From: Turritopsis dohrnii
Taxonomy: Eukaryota > Cnidaria > Hydrozoa > Anthoathecata > Oceaniidae
Direction of reading: 5' to 3'
Assembly (NCBI GenBank): GCA_027922465.2
Contig: BQMF02000068.1
Coordinates: forward strand, 1,054,001-1,118,000
Length of the DNA stretch: 64,000 bases
A program made the position numbers and the translations under genes. The notes below the pieces were generated by a model. The model saw only the letters and a program-made list of their open reading frames with translations, was not told where the DNA came from and did no database searches. The stretch's first letter is position 1, and each line of letters opens with the position of its first letter. Positions 10,617-20,900 of this stretch are shown piece by piece.

Positions 10617-10776
10617 CATTTCTCCTCCAATTTAGTGCGGTCAGACCGAAATTTTCCTCTCATTTTTAGTGCGGTAAAAAATTTGTCGGCTCAAAGCAAT
10701 TTCATTCCTCCCATTATTAGTGCGGCACCTCCAAAATAGTTATTTTTTCGGCCGTATCAAATTAGAGAAATTACGG
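10617..10776. repeat. Right subterminal motif repeats of the TA-flanked element
   Basis: CTCCAATTTAGTGCGGTCAG, CTCTCATTTTTAGTGCGGT and CTCCCATTATTAGTGCGGC are followed by the right terminal inverted repeat. They mirror the left arm motifs. Confidence 0.65.
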
Positions 10777-11141
10777 TAGTATTCCAAATAAAAAAATAAT
10801 AGAGGTAATATATATAAAAGGTGGAATATGTTTATTTGTTTAAAGGAATAATAGAGGGTGTGAGATAGGGTGGGCGCTATTATGGAATACATGTTATTAT
10901 GGAGCAGTCTACTTGTTACTTTTTTTGGCTTTAAATAAACTGTGAAGTTAAAAGCACACCCTCTTTTATCCTGAACGTTACAAGGGTCACCCATAGTTAC
11001 ATATGGTAAACATCTGTCCCCTGTATATGCTGCATGGATGCGTTTATTACGAAATAATATCATCGATTGATGTGGCACTTGATAGAGAGTTTGTGATTTT
11101 CACGGATTTCAAAATTAAAAAAAAATTGCACCACGGCCTTG

Positions 11142-11386
11142 ATTAAACACACTACTACTTTGTAATTCTGTATATCATGAATATCTGTATCTAAATCAAT
11201 TCCCCACGCTCTTTCAAAGCATGCAAGTAGATCTCCAATGATGAACAATGAACATGAAATCTTACTTCAAATCTGGAAATTGTGTTTGCGCGATTAGAGA
11301 TCTACTCGCATGCCTTAAAAAAGCGTGGGATTGATGTAGATACATATATTTATGATATAGAGCATTAAAAGTAGTATGCCTCCTAC
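11142..11386. repeat. Imperfect inverted repeat with 90-bp arms
   Basis: The left arm (about 11142-11236) contains ATCAATTCCCCACGCTCTTT and GCATGCAAGTAGATCTCC. The right arm (about 11299-11386) contains the reverse-complement counterparts GAGATCTACTCGCATGCC and AAAGCGTGGGATTGATG. Arm identity by eye is about 80 percent and the loop is about 60 bp. Likely an old foldback MITE. No ORF of note is present. Confidence 0.65.
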
Positions 11387-11389
11387 AGA

Positions 11390-11580
11390 GTCGAACCCCT
11401 TTAACTCGAACCTCCTTAATTCGAACTCTCTCTAATTCGAAAAAATTTCATGGTCCCTTCACCTATTCAAAAAGAATCATGTTTTATCGTCAGCAAGTAG
11501 TCGCACACCCTCCCATTACATACAGTAAACACTCTCTAATTTGAACATCGAAGGGATGTTTTTTCGTGTAACAGAGGCTC
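11390..11580. mobile_element. Remnant of a second pogo/Tigger-like end
   Basis: TACAGAGTCGAACCCCTTTA, followed by repeats of (C/T)TC(G/A)AAC, resembles pogo-type terminal repeats but differs from those of the element starting at 11619. Only one end is visible here, so this is a fragment. Confidence 0.4.
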
Positions 11581-12343
11581 GTCGGGTTTACGAATCTCCC
11601 TATAATATTATTTTATTACAGTCGACGCTCGTTATCTCGAATACTCGCTATCTCGAACTTTCGCTGTCTCGAACTTTTTCGTCGGTCCCTTGAACTTTTC
11701 AATCAACTCTAGGCTAAAATACGTTCGTTATCTCGAACTCCGTTATCTCGAACTTTCACTATCTCGAACCAATTATTTGGTCCCTTGAATTGTTTTTCAC
11801 TCGTTATCTCGAACTTTTGTTCGAATCTTTGCAAAATATTCGAACGAAAAACATTCCATTTTAAAAGTTCGGGATGTAGAATGCTAAGAACAAGGTTGTT
11901 TATTTTGGTATTGTCTTTCTGTCAATATGGCAGTAAAAAGAAAATTGGCTGTCAAAACATTAGCCGAAAAATGCCAAGCATTAAAAGACCTTGAAAAGGG
12001 CACCTCCAATAAAGAAGTCGCGGAAAAGTATGGCGTACCTAAGAACACTGTGTCTACTTGGCTTAAAAACAAAGAAAAACTTCTTGCTGCGTTGGAAACA
12101 TCTTCAAACAAGCGAAAAAAATAAGAGAAAGCAACTACACCGGTGTAGATAATGTCGTATTTAAATGGTTTTTATCTCAACGAAGCAAGAGTATACCAAT
12201 CGATGGAACTTTCATAAAAGAAAAAGCGATGACGTATGCAAAAGAACTGGGTTTGACAAACTTCAAAGCTTCAGATGGATGGTTAGGACGTTGGAAAAAA
12301 AGGTATGACTATTTTATATCTTTATGTATTTTCTCAACAACCT

Positions 12344-12817
12344 TTACAAGTGTTTTTTCAGTACATCAATGCACTTTTCTGTTCCAATGAGCGTCAGCTT
12401 ACATGGCACTTGCATGCCTTCACCATCACCCAAATTCACTGACTTTCCGGTGACAACTAATTCACATAAGTTCAGTTCATCTGCTCTGAGGAAATAGAAG
12501 ATTGTTTTGGCAAATTTACCAGATTTTCCAAGAGGTAAATGCCCCACTATCTTCTTCTCTTTCTTAACACAAACTGCATATTTGTCAATTGGATTATTTG
12601 GTTCCCTTTCACACGATAAACTTTCTCCAATTAAAGGATTCCATACTGCTTTATACACATGGTATCCTTTGATATGTGATACCACTTCAAAGTTTTTTGT
12701 TACTACAATATTGATCTCATTTTGATCCACTATCATTCTTGTGATGTCCATATCTGATTTCTGTTCTTTCCTCGTGAACAAGTTTATGTAACAATTATTT
12801 TGAATTATCTGTTTCAA
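12344..12817 (-). CDS. HIRAN-domain protein in the antisense orientation within the Tigger intron
   Basis: An uninterrupted 157-codon ORF on the minus strand. After a leader of about 45 residues it shows the HIRAN pattern IKGYHVYKAVWNPLIGESL, then CEREPNNPIDKYAVCVKK, VGHLPLGKSGKFAKTIFYFL, ELVVTGKSVN and MQVPCKLTL. It lies wholly inside the 864-nt transposase intron. HIRAN domains bind DNA ends in HLTF/Rad5; stand-alone forms are little studied. It could be transposon cargo, a nested insertion, or a host gene copied in. Being intact while the transposase is frameshifted suggests recent function or recent arrival. The C terminus ends VLKKHL and the start is the first ATG in the frame. Confidence 0.75.
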   Translation of the reverse strand: MKQIIQNNCYINLFTRKEQKSDMDITRMIVDQNEINIVVTKNFEVVSHIKGYHVYKAVWNPLIGESLSCEREPNNPIDKYAVCVKKEKKIVGHLPLGKSGKFAKTIFYFLRADELNLCELVVTGKSVNLGDGEGMQVPCKLTLIGTEKCIDVLKKHL

Positions 12818-12884
12818 TCTCTATGTAAACATTCGAAATTGGCATTCGAATATGAAACCCAATACACAGTTTTTTTTATTAGAA

Positions 12885-12960
12885 TTCTTTTTATAAGAAT
12901 CACAAGGCTCAAATTTGCAAAATTTTAAGAATTTTTTAAGAATAATGCTGACCCTCAAAA
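12885..12960. mobile_element. MITE fragment in the Tigger intron
   Basis: TTTATAAGAATCACAAGGCT and AAGAATTTTTTAAGAAT match the MITE at 57776-58075. Only one end is present. Confidence 0.4.
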
Positions 12961-14614
12961 ATTTTGTTCAATTTTTTTTTCTGCAGTTAGAATTTTCCTT
13001 TATGATGATGGTACTGAGGACTACATAGGGGAAGATGAAATAGACATGGTGGAAATATGCGTAGTATGATCATTATCCTGAAAGAAAGTTATTAACGTCT
13101 TTATGAAATAATTAGTTTTTGTTTCCTTCCTCTTTTTTATTTTCATTTTCTTTTTTACTATTTTAGACATAATGTGACCTTCAAGACAGTTGTTGGGGAA
13201 AGTAATTCCGTTCAGCCTGAAATGGTAGCCTCGTGGTTCGAAACCACTCTTCCGACAATTCTATCCAATTATAAACTTGACGATATATTCAACGCTGACG
13301 AGTTTGGTCTTTTCTATCAATGCTTACCAAACAAAACATTTCATTTAAAATCCGAAAAGTGTTCGGGTGGTAAAAATAGCAAAATAAGAATAACTGGTCT
13401 AGCAGCAGCTAATGCTGTGGGCGACAAACTCCCGATGTTTGTAATCGGAAAGTCAAAGAGGCCAAGATGCTTTAAAAATGTCTCATCTTTGCCGTGCAGA
13501 TACAGATCGCAGAAGAAAAGCTGGATGGATAGTGCTCTATTTGAAGAATGGGTTCGTGAGCTAGATATAAAGTTTGAAAAGCAAAATCGAAAAATTGCTT
13601 TAATTATTGACAACTGTCCTGCACATCCAACAATAGCTGATCTATCAAACGTTAAATTGATTTTCTTGCCTCCTAACACGACGTCAGTTTCACAACCAAT
13701 GGATCAAGGGGTCATAAGATGTCTTAAAGCTTTTTACCGCCGACGATTGGTGAACATAATGATACAACGTCTAGAGAAAGGTCAAGATTTGCCAAAGATT
13801 TCAATACTTCGTGCGCTACAATTACTTATTGCTTCATGGAACGACGTAAAGGAATCTACTGTCGTTAACTGCTTTAGAAAAGCCAAGATATCTGCTAAAG
13901 ATCAAGAAAATGCAACTGAAGACTTAGACGATCCCTTCAAGGAATTGGAAAAGGATCTAACTGAGCTGCGAAAAATCGATCCAACGTTAGTTCCTCAAGA
14001 TTTAACTGTTCATGAAATTGTTGGCGTTGATGAAAATGTCATTACAACTGACAACCCACAAACTGATGAGGAGATTCTGGAATCAATTAGGTCAGATAAA
14101 GATGAAGAAGACATCGACACAGAGATAGTGGAAATATTTGATGAACCAATCGACAAACCAACTAAAGCTGAAATTGGAAATGCGCTGGAGACCCTGCAAA
14201 ACGTATGTCTCTTCAATGCAAGTGGGGATGATATGCGTCAGCTGTTACAACGCTTCGAATCTTTGTTTGTAAAAGATGAATTAAATGCCAAAAAACAAAC
14301 TAGTATTTTAAATTTTTTTTGAGAAAAAGTGATGTATACATGGATTTATAAAACTACCATCTCGATAAATGTGAATGCTTCAAATTAATTTCCTTTCCCT
14401 TTTGTTTGTCGTTGAAAAAAATCTCTCTGGGTTATTAATAGCGTGACCTTAAAAATTGATTTTGATTTTTTTTTCTCGATTTCAAAACTTTCACTATCTC
14501 GAACTTTCACATCACTTGCATCCGTTATCTTTAACACTCGGTATCTCGAACATTCGCTATGTCGAACTTTTTCGTCGGTCCCGTGAGAGTTCGAGATAAC
14601 GAGCGTCGACTGTA

Positions 14615-14932
14615 TTTTGTACGAACAATCAAAAATGCTCTGTGAGAGGGTGTTATATATATGTGACTATATGAAATGACTTTGTTAATGAATTTTTATA
14701 CTGGGTTGACCGTCAGGCGATCAACACATCATTAATTTGGAAAGTTACAATATAATACGCTCGCGGCGGGCGGCGGAAACGCATCATCATCAAAGATAAA
14801 ATCGGGACATTGTCGAATATGGAAATAGAATAAAATTTTCCGATTCGGATTAAACCTGAGTGGCTCAGCAGAAAGAAAAAAACATTAGAAAGTCAAAACA
14901 ACACCAGACAAGACAAGAAGTGAGGATAAAAA
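14615..14932 (+). promoter_or_regulatory. FLII upstream region and 5' UTR
   Basis: This is the only sequence between the Tigger element and the FLII ATG. It contains a GC-rich patch, CGCGGCGGGCGGCGGAAACG (about 14762), in otherwise AT-rich DNA, which would suit a TATA-less promoter. The ATG context is AAAATGG. The transcription start is not determined. Spacing leaves at most 320 bp of native promoter next to the transposon end. Confidence 0.5.
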
Positions 14933-17900
14933 ATGGCAGTTGAAGGACCTGGAGTTTTGTCCTTTGTTCGTGGGATTGATCTTTCCAAAAATGATTTTCA
15001 TGTAAGTACAACGATTTTAATACTTAAAATTAACTGGTTGGTATAACTGATACTTTTTGGGCTTCACAACGGATCTCTTCTCTATCATGATATTCATGTG
15101 TGGCATTACCTTTTTGGTTTTGTAAGTATTGTAAGGTGAATTTGTTTGAACAGTTGAGAAGATTCCAAACAATCCACTCGATATTCTTTCAAAGTTTTTT
15201 ATTGTCCAAGAACTTATTCTCTGTTGAAAAACAATCAATCATCATCAACAACTTGACATTTTCTTTTCCTTTTCTTCTTTAGTTGTTTATTTTCGTTTCT
15301 TGTTGTTATGCAAATAAACATGAAGTACCAAAAAATTTAATAAATGTATGCATAGATATTGCAAATATTCGTCACAATTCCAATCAATGTGTCGATCATG
15401 AAATATTCTGTCATGAACTTTCATATTATGGTACAGCACTGCAAATAATTTTTTTACACCAGCCGGTCATTATGATCATTAAAAGTCAAAATCTGCTGGT
15501 CACATGGCTATATTGCCGGTCAAGTCAAACTTGAAAAATGTAAACATTCCATTTCACTGTTATTGTAAAGGGAGCTGGAGACTAAGAGGCTTTTTAATTT
15601 CATTGAATAAACGAGTCCTGCTGGTACCACTTACGTTTTCATATTCTTTCGTTAGGTGAACAATAGAATTCATACAACGAAGGAAATTTCAAAATTACCT
15701 TAGCAACGGTGGGTGTTCTCCCTAGCAACAAAAAATTGGGTGAACAATCAATTAATATACCTAAGTTTTCCTTTGTTGTCAATTGAGCACGGAAACTAAT
15801 ATACTAAGTTGAGCATGTTCTAGTTCATATAAATAGTTGAGCATGTGTTTAAAGAGTATCTTGGTGCGCGATTAAAAGCATGTCTTGCCTAACTCTAGGA
15901 TCATTATAGCGATCGCTTTCCCTTGCTATCAAGCAATCATCGTATTTCACAAAATCTGATGGTCTGTCGTTTCAATAAAATTAATTCTGACTGGTCAAGT
16001 TGATCAACCATAAGAAAAAACACATGATCAAGTGCCTTATATCGCTGGTCATTGACCGCTGACCGCCCGTTATTTGCAGTGCTGATGGTATCCGTGGCAT
16101 TGCTAACCTATGGTCATACCTTTCTTCAAGACAACAGTTTGTTTGTCTGGTTTCAAGTCAACCCTCAAATTTATTACCCATGGTGTTCCTCAAGGCTCGG
16201 TCCTTGGCCCACTACTGTTTCTGTTGTATATTAACGACTTACACCTAGCCATCCCTAACTCTCAGGTCTACCACTTTGCCGACGACACTAATCTACTAAA
16301 TTTTGGTATATAATACCTTGAAATCACTCAGCAAAAAAATTAATATAAACTTGAAACTTCTTTGCCATTGGCTCAATGCCAACAAAATCTCACTCAACAC
16401 AATCAAAACTGAATTCATTTTATTCAGACACCAAACAAAACCTCTCAACTATGACCTGAAGATAAAAAATGGTGGTTGGAAACTTTACCCCTCCTCACTT
16501 ATTAAATATCTTGGTGTGATCCTTGATGAAAATCTCAACATGTCAGTAGGCTGCGCAGAGCTAATGGAGCACTATGTAAATTAATGTATCCAAACGTACC
16601 TTAATCTTTATCTACCATGCTATCTTTTTGTCACATCTACACTATGCTTGTCAAATTTGGGGTCAGCGTGAGACAACTAATACTAAACGCATCCTCCTAC
16701 TGCAAAAGACTGCTGTCCGAATCTTAACCTTCTCAAATCCTATAGCACACTCTTGGCCTCTTTTCAACAATCTTAAATTACTGAATATCTTTGACCTTGT
16801 CAAGTCATTGAATATTCTATTTATTCATCAAGCCTTAAATTTTAATATCCCTCCCAGCATTCTTAGTACTTTCAATTGCACTAAACTGTGCTATACTTTC
16901 AACGCCAGAGGTAAGTCTCATGGGCACCTACATCAACCTTCAGTTAAAAGTCAAGCGTTTCAATGAAATTCCAATCAATTATTTGCTGGAATCATATGCA
17001 AAGTCAATATCCAAATCTTGATCTAGATTTGCTAAACTATTCTCAACTAAAAACCTTAACCACAAAATTCTTCCTTGAAAAATATACCAGGAAAATTTCT
17101 CTCTCCAGAAATTTTGTTTCTCATACTTTAACCATTTTTGTTTTTTGTCCAATACCTCAATTTCTTAATTTAGTTTATTTATTTCTTTATTTGGTGGCCA
17201 CCCCTGTTTAGTTTTCACTATTGGGGTGGTCTCCTGCCTTGACCTTATTGTAATCCCATTTTCATTAACTTATTTTCCTGGCAAATAAATATCGATTGAT
17301 TGATTGATTGATTAAATTAGGTTGCTGGTAATATGTGCACTGAGTAAAATTCGTCACTTCCTGCCTGAATCTGTTTCTCTTTCTGTTTACCATGCAATTT
17401 TTTCCTCACATATGCGCTATGGCTGCCAGGTCTGGGCGCTGCATGAATCTACTAATAATAATCGCATTCTCCTTCAAAAAACTGCAAGTTGGTCTTATTA
17501 CCTTTTCTTCTTTCAGAACTCATTCTTTTCCTCTCTTTTCTAAACTTGGTCTTCTCTCGATCTTTGATTTGACAAGAACCCTAAATATTCTTTTCAGTCA
17601 TCAAATTCTTAATCGCAAAATTCCTGATCACATTCATAGTGCTTTCAATTTCTCCAAATTATCTCATTCCTTCAATACCAGAGGTAAGTCAGCAGAATTT
17701 CTCTCTAAACCTAGTATAAACACTAGCGTTTATGGTATTAATTCTTTCTCATATCAATCAATATTTTCATGGAATCTCCTCCAATCTACCTATAAACACA
17801 TTGACCTAGCTTCCCTTTCATATAACAAACTTAAAAATCTTGCCATCGATCACTACCTAACTTGCAACTAGCATCTCCAATTTGAATAAGTCCAGGCAAC

Positions 17901-20900
17901 AGTTCTTTTTTTGTTTTTTGTTTTTGTTTTTTCTGTTTGTTTGTTTGTTTGTTTGTTTTTGTTTGTTTCTTTGTTTTTTTTTGTTTTTTGTTTTTTTTAG
18001 TTTACTACCATTTTATTTATCTTTCTCTTTCTGTTGTATATATTTATTTTCTCGTAGTTACATTTTATTTTGTCTTCTTTTTGGTGGCCACCTCTTTGTT
18101 TAGATTCATCTACTGGGGTGGTCTCCAGTCTTTATTTTGACTCATTATACTTTGTATTTAATTTTTTGTTATTTTTTGACGAATAAATATTATTCTATTC
18201 TATTCTATTCTATTCCTATAACTCTTCCAGATAAACCATTCCATTATTGAGATACATTTTGTTCATCTTGTATAAATGATTGGGTTAAAAATTCAACCCA
18301 CTTTGGTAGCTAATCAAAATGTGGTGAACGAAAAGCATGTCCATTATGTTGTCACACCAAATTTCACTATTACTACTATTGAAACTATTTTATATACAGA
18401 AAAAGAAAATATTCTCGGGGAGTAGGGAACATTTTGAGTCACTCTCTATAGTATAAAATACACAGTATAATAAGATTGTATACCAGATAAATTTTTTTAT
18501 TGGTTTTACTTTCTCTTGTGCTATACATCATTCCATTAATCACGGAATGGTAAATGCAAAGGGCATGATTATTTAAAAAAAGTATTAAAAAAGTTTATAT
18601 ATATCATCTTATTGTTTATTTTCTAGTCATCATTTCCTTCTCGTATAACTAACATGGGTAATTTGAGATGGCTACGTATGGACAGATCAAATTTAACAAA
18701 AGTACCGGAAGAAATTGGCCAGTTAACAAAATTGGTAAACTGTCATGCCTTCATTAAATGACTGAGTTATGTTTTTAAATTTAATATATATATTTATTTT
18801 TTAATATAGGAACATTTATCATTGGTTAAAAATAATTTGAATAGTTTGCAAATTGATGTTGAGAATTTGCCCAATTTAAAGGTATATATACATATATATG
18901 ATATATTTAAGATCATAGTGCCCTGTTTTGTTTTTTTTGCATAACACCTACACTGCTTAATGCAAAAAAGCACAAGAGGAAAGTTTAGGTACATGTGAAA
19001 ATCATCCTGACTTTTTTGAAGGTGATCAATGTTCGACATAACAATTTGAAAAATGCAAGTATTCCTGATGAAGTCTTCAAGCTTGATGATCTTCTCACAG
19101 TTGTAAGTCTAAGTTACTTTAACTCAAGAGGAGAAATATTCTAGAAACTATGTGATGTCATGACATCTTTTTTGTTTCCCTAGGACTTGAGTCATAATGA
19201 CATCATTGAGGTATAAAACTTCTTTTTATTCACTTTGATGTTTACTTTTGATAAACTTGCAAAACAGAATTAAACAAACTTAATAGGTAAAAGTATATTT
19301 TTCACACAAAGTTGGAAACGTTAATTGATAATAACATTAATAATCAATTTCACAAGTGAAAATTATTTATTCTTCATGTTTTTGAGACTACATGCTTTCT
19401 TTTATAAGAACAATTTGATAAGAACACGAGCCTCAGATTTGGCCAAAAAGTAGAACAAAATAAGAACAACCTGAGGCTCAAATCAATGTTTCGAAAATTA
19501 AGAACAGCCTAAGCCTGAATTTTCTTATGAAGTAAGAGCAACTCATGATGTGAATTCTCTCACTAGTAAATGGTTTAGAAGTTTATTGTTTTTTTCACCT
19601 TCAATAGCTCCATAAATGAGTTCCATTAATAAGAACAAAATGAGGCTGACATCTGAAACTGTGTTCTTAAAGCTAAGAACAAAATAAGAACAGTTCAGGC
19701 TGAAAAAGGCTCAAAAAATAAAAACAACCAGCCTTGGGTCAAATGTTACTGGTTCTTATAAAAAAAGCGTGTATTAACAATCATGTATCACAATTATGTA
19801 TTTGTCATCCTTTATATGATAGTATTGGAGACCTGTAATAAAATCAGGTTGTCTGTTGCACATCCTGTATAACTATTACATAATATCATTTCATATAGTC
19901 TACTCATATTTGTCATCATTGCAGGTTACAACTAGATGAAATTCAGGAAGATTATTTTACTCACTGGCAAATTTTTATCTTTCATAGATTCCAGAAGAAC
20001 TAGAAAATGCCAGTGAACTTTTAGTGCTAAATCTTAGTAATAACAGGTATGAATAAATGATCATAGCAGATGTTTAAACCTCTATTTTATTCGGATAAAT
20101 TTTCGCAAGATAAACTTTCGCGAATGAAGAAAAGTTTTTAATAATTTAGGATAACTTTTAGGAAAGCAAGGAAAATTGACGAAAATTATATTCAAATATA
20201 TCTGAATTTGCATTTGCTCAACAATTCTATTGTAATACTAAATAGTTACAAAGACTGTTCATCATCAAAATCATTAAAAACATCATCAAAAACTAATTTG
20301 AAAAATTAGTAAAATTTTGCGAGATAAACTTTCGCGAATGAACGATTTCAAATTTTTCGCAAGATAAAATTTTGCAAAAAGGCCAAAATTCACGAAATTC
20401 TCCGAATAAAGTATTACATCAGTTACTGTGAATTTCTTGTGATTTCTTTTATCCAACCTTCTATTAAGAAAGATCTTTCATTTAGAATCACTCAGATACC
20501 CAATCCTGTAAGTAGATTTAGAGAGATGTTTAATGATGTGTTTTCAAAGCCAGTAAGTAATTTATTCACAGATTAACATAATTATTTTTTGTCATTGTAG
20601 CTGTTCATGCATTTAACTGATTTGATCTTCATGGACTTGAGCAACAATTTGTTAGGTATCTCTTTCCAATGTTTCTTTTCCTTGGATGAGAATGAATTTA
20701 TGATCGTTGGGGTAGTAAAATGCCTTAATAGATATTAAGTTGGGAGAGTGAAATCTCATTCACAGTTATTAATGTTAATGTTATAAATAAACCATGTTGA
20801 CAATACACGTTTTTTTTTATAAGAACCATTAAATCCGACCTGAGACTGGCTGTTCTTATTTTGTTGAGCCTTTTTCAGCCTGAATTGTTTTTATTTTGTT

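Larger units (their letters stand above)
1283..10776. mobile_element. TA-flanked DNA transposon with F-box/HIRAN cargo, interrupted by a LINE
   Basis: Terminal inverted repeats CCGTAATTTCTCTAATTT (1283-1300) and its reverse complement (ending 10776) are flanked by TA on both sides (1281-1282, 10777-10778). Inside each end lie repeated CTCTAATTTAGTGCGG-like motifs. Further in, an array of TTGTAATCCCTGCCCC-like units is present in opposite orientation in the two arms. Between the arms are an F-box-like pseudogene (2229-2634), a nested LINE (about 3186-9059) and a HIRAN pseudogene (10091-10541). Without the LINE the element is about 3.6 kb. No transposase is recognisable, so it is either non-autonomous or uses a transposase I do not recognise. 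The TA duplication would fit Tc1/mariner-type targeting, but the superfamily is open. Confidence 0.7.
11927..14322 (+). pseudogene. Tigger-like DDE transposase, two exons, one frameshift
   Basis: Exon 1 is 11927-12302 and exon 2 is 13167-14322, joined AG|GT...AG|A to read WKKRHNV. The N-terminal CENP-B-type helix-turn-helix (about residues 1-60) has EKCQALKDLEKG...VAEKYGVPKNTVSTWL. A second HTH region has FIKEKAMTYAKELG...FKASDGWLGRW. The catalytic core carries FNADEFGLF (about 13294), LIIDNCPAH (about 13603) and PNTTSVSQPMDQGVI (about 13675), and an acidic C-terminal tail follows. A run of seven A at 12115-12121 is one short, which gives an early TAA; downstream codons are intact. So it carries one recent homopolymer lesion (or a sequencing error) in an otherwise complete transposase. 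Confidence 0.9.
11619..14612 (+). mobile_element. Tigger/pogo-type DNA transposon
   Basis: Terminal inverted repeats CAGTCGACGCTCGTTATC (11619-11636) and its reverse complement (ending 14612) are flanked by TA (11617-11618, 14613-14614). This is the Tc1/mariner-pogo signature. Subterminal TATCTCGAAC repeats lie inside both ends. It encodes a two-exon transposase (11927-14322) with CENP-B-like DNA binding and a DDE catalytic domain. Its intron contains an antisense HIRAN ORF. It ends about 320 bp upstream of the FLII start codon. Confidence 0.93.

Noticed and set aside
17882..18140. Open frames rich in Phe/Leu/Cys after the LINE fragment
   Set aside because: They are translations of a T/G-rich low-complexity tract in a LINE 3' UTR.
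18794..19039. Minus-strand open frame across FLII exons 3-4
   Set aside because: It overlaps confirmed exons and an intron, and has no motif.
20486..20553. A longer FLII exon 7 reading through GTAAGT to the next GTAAGT
   Set aside because: The longer version leaves the LRR pattern. The 22-nt exon joins to [16 protein letters not shown] in phase and preserves the repeat.
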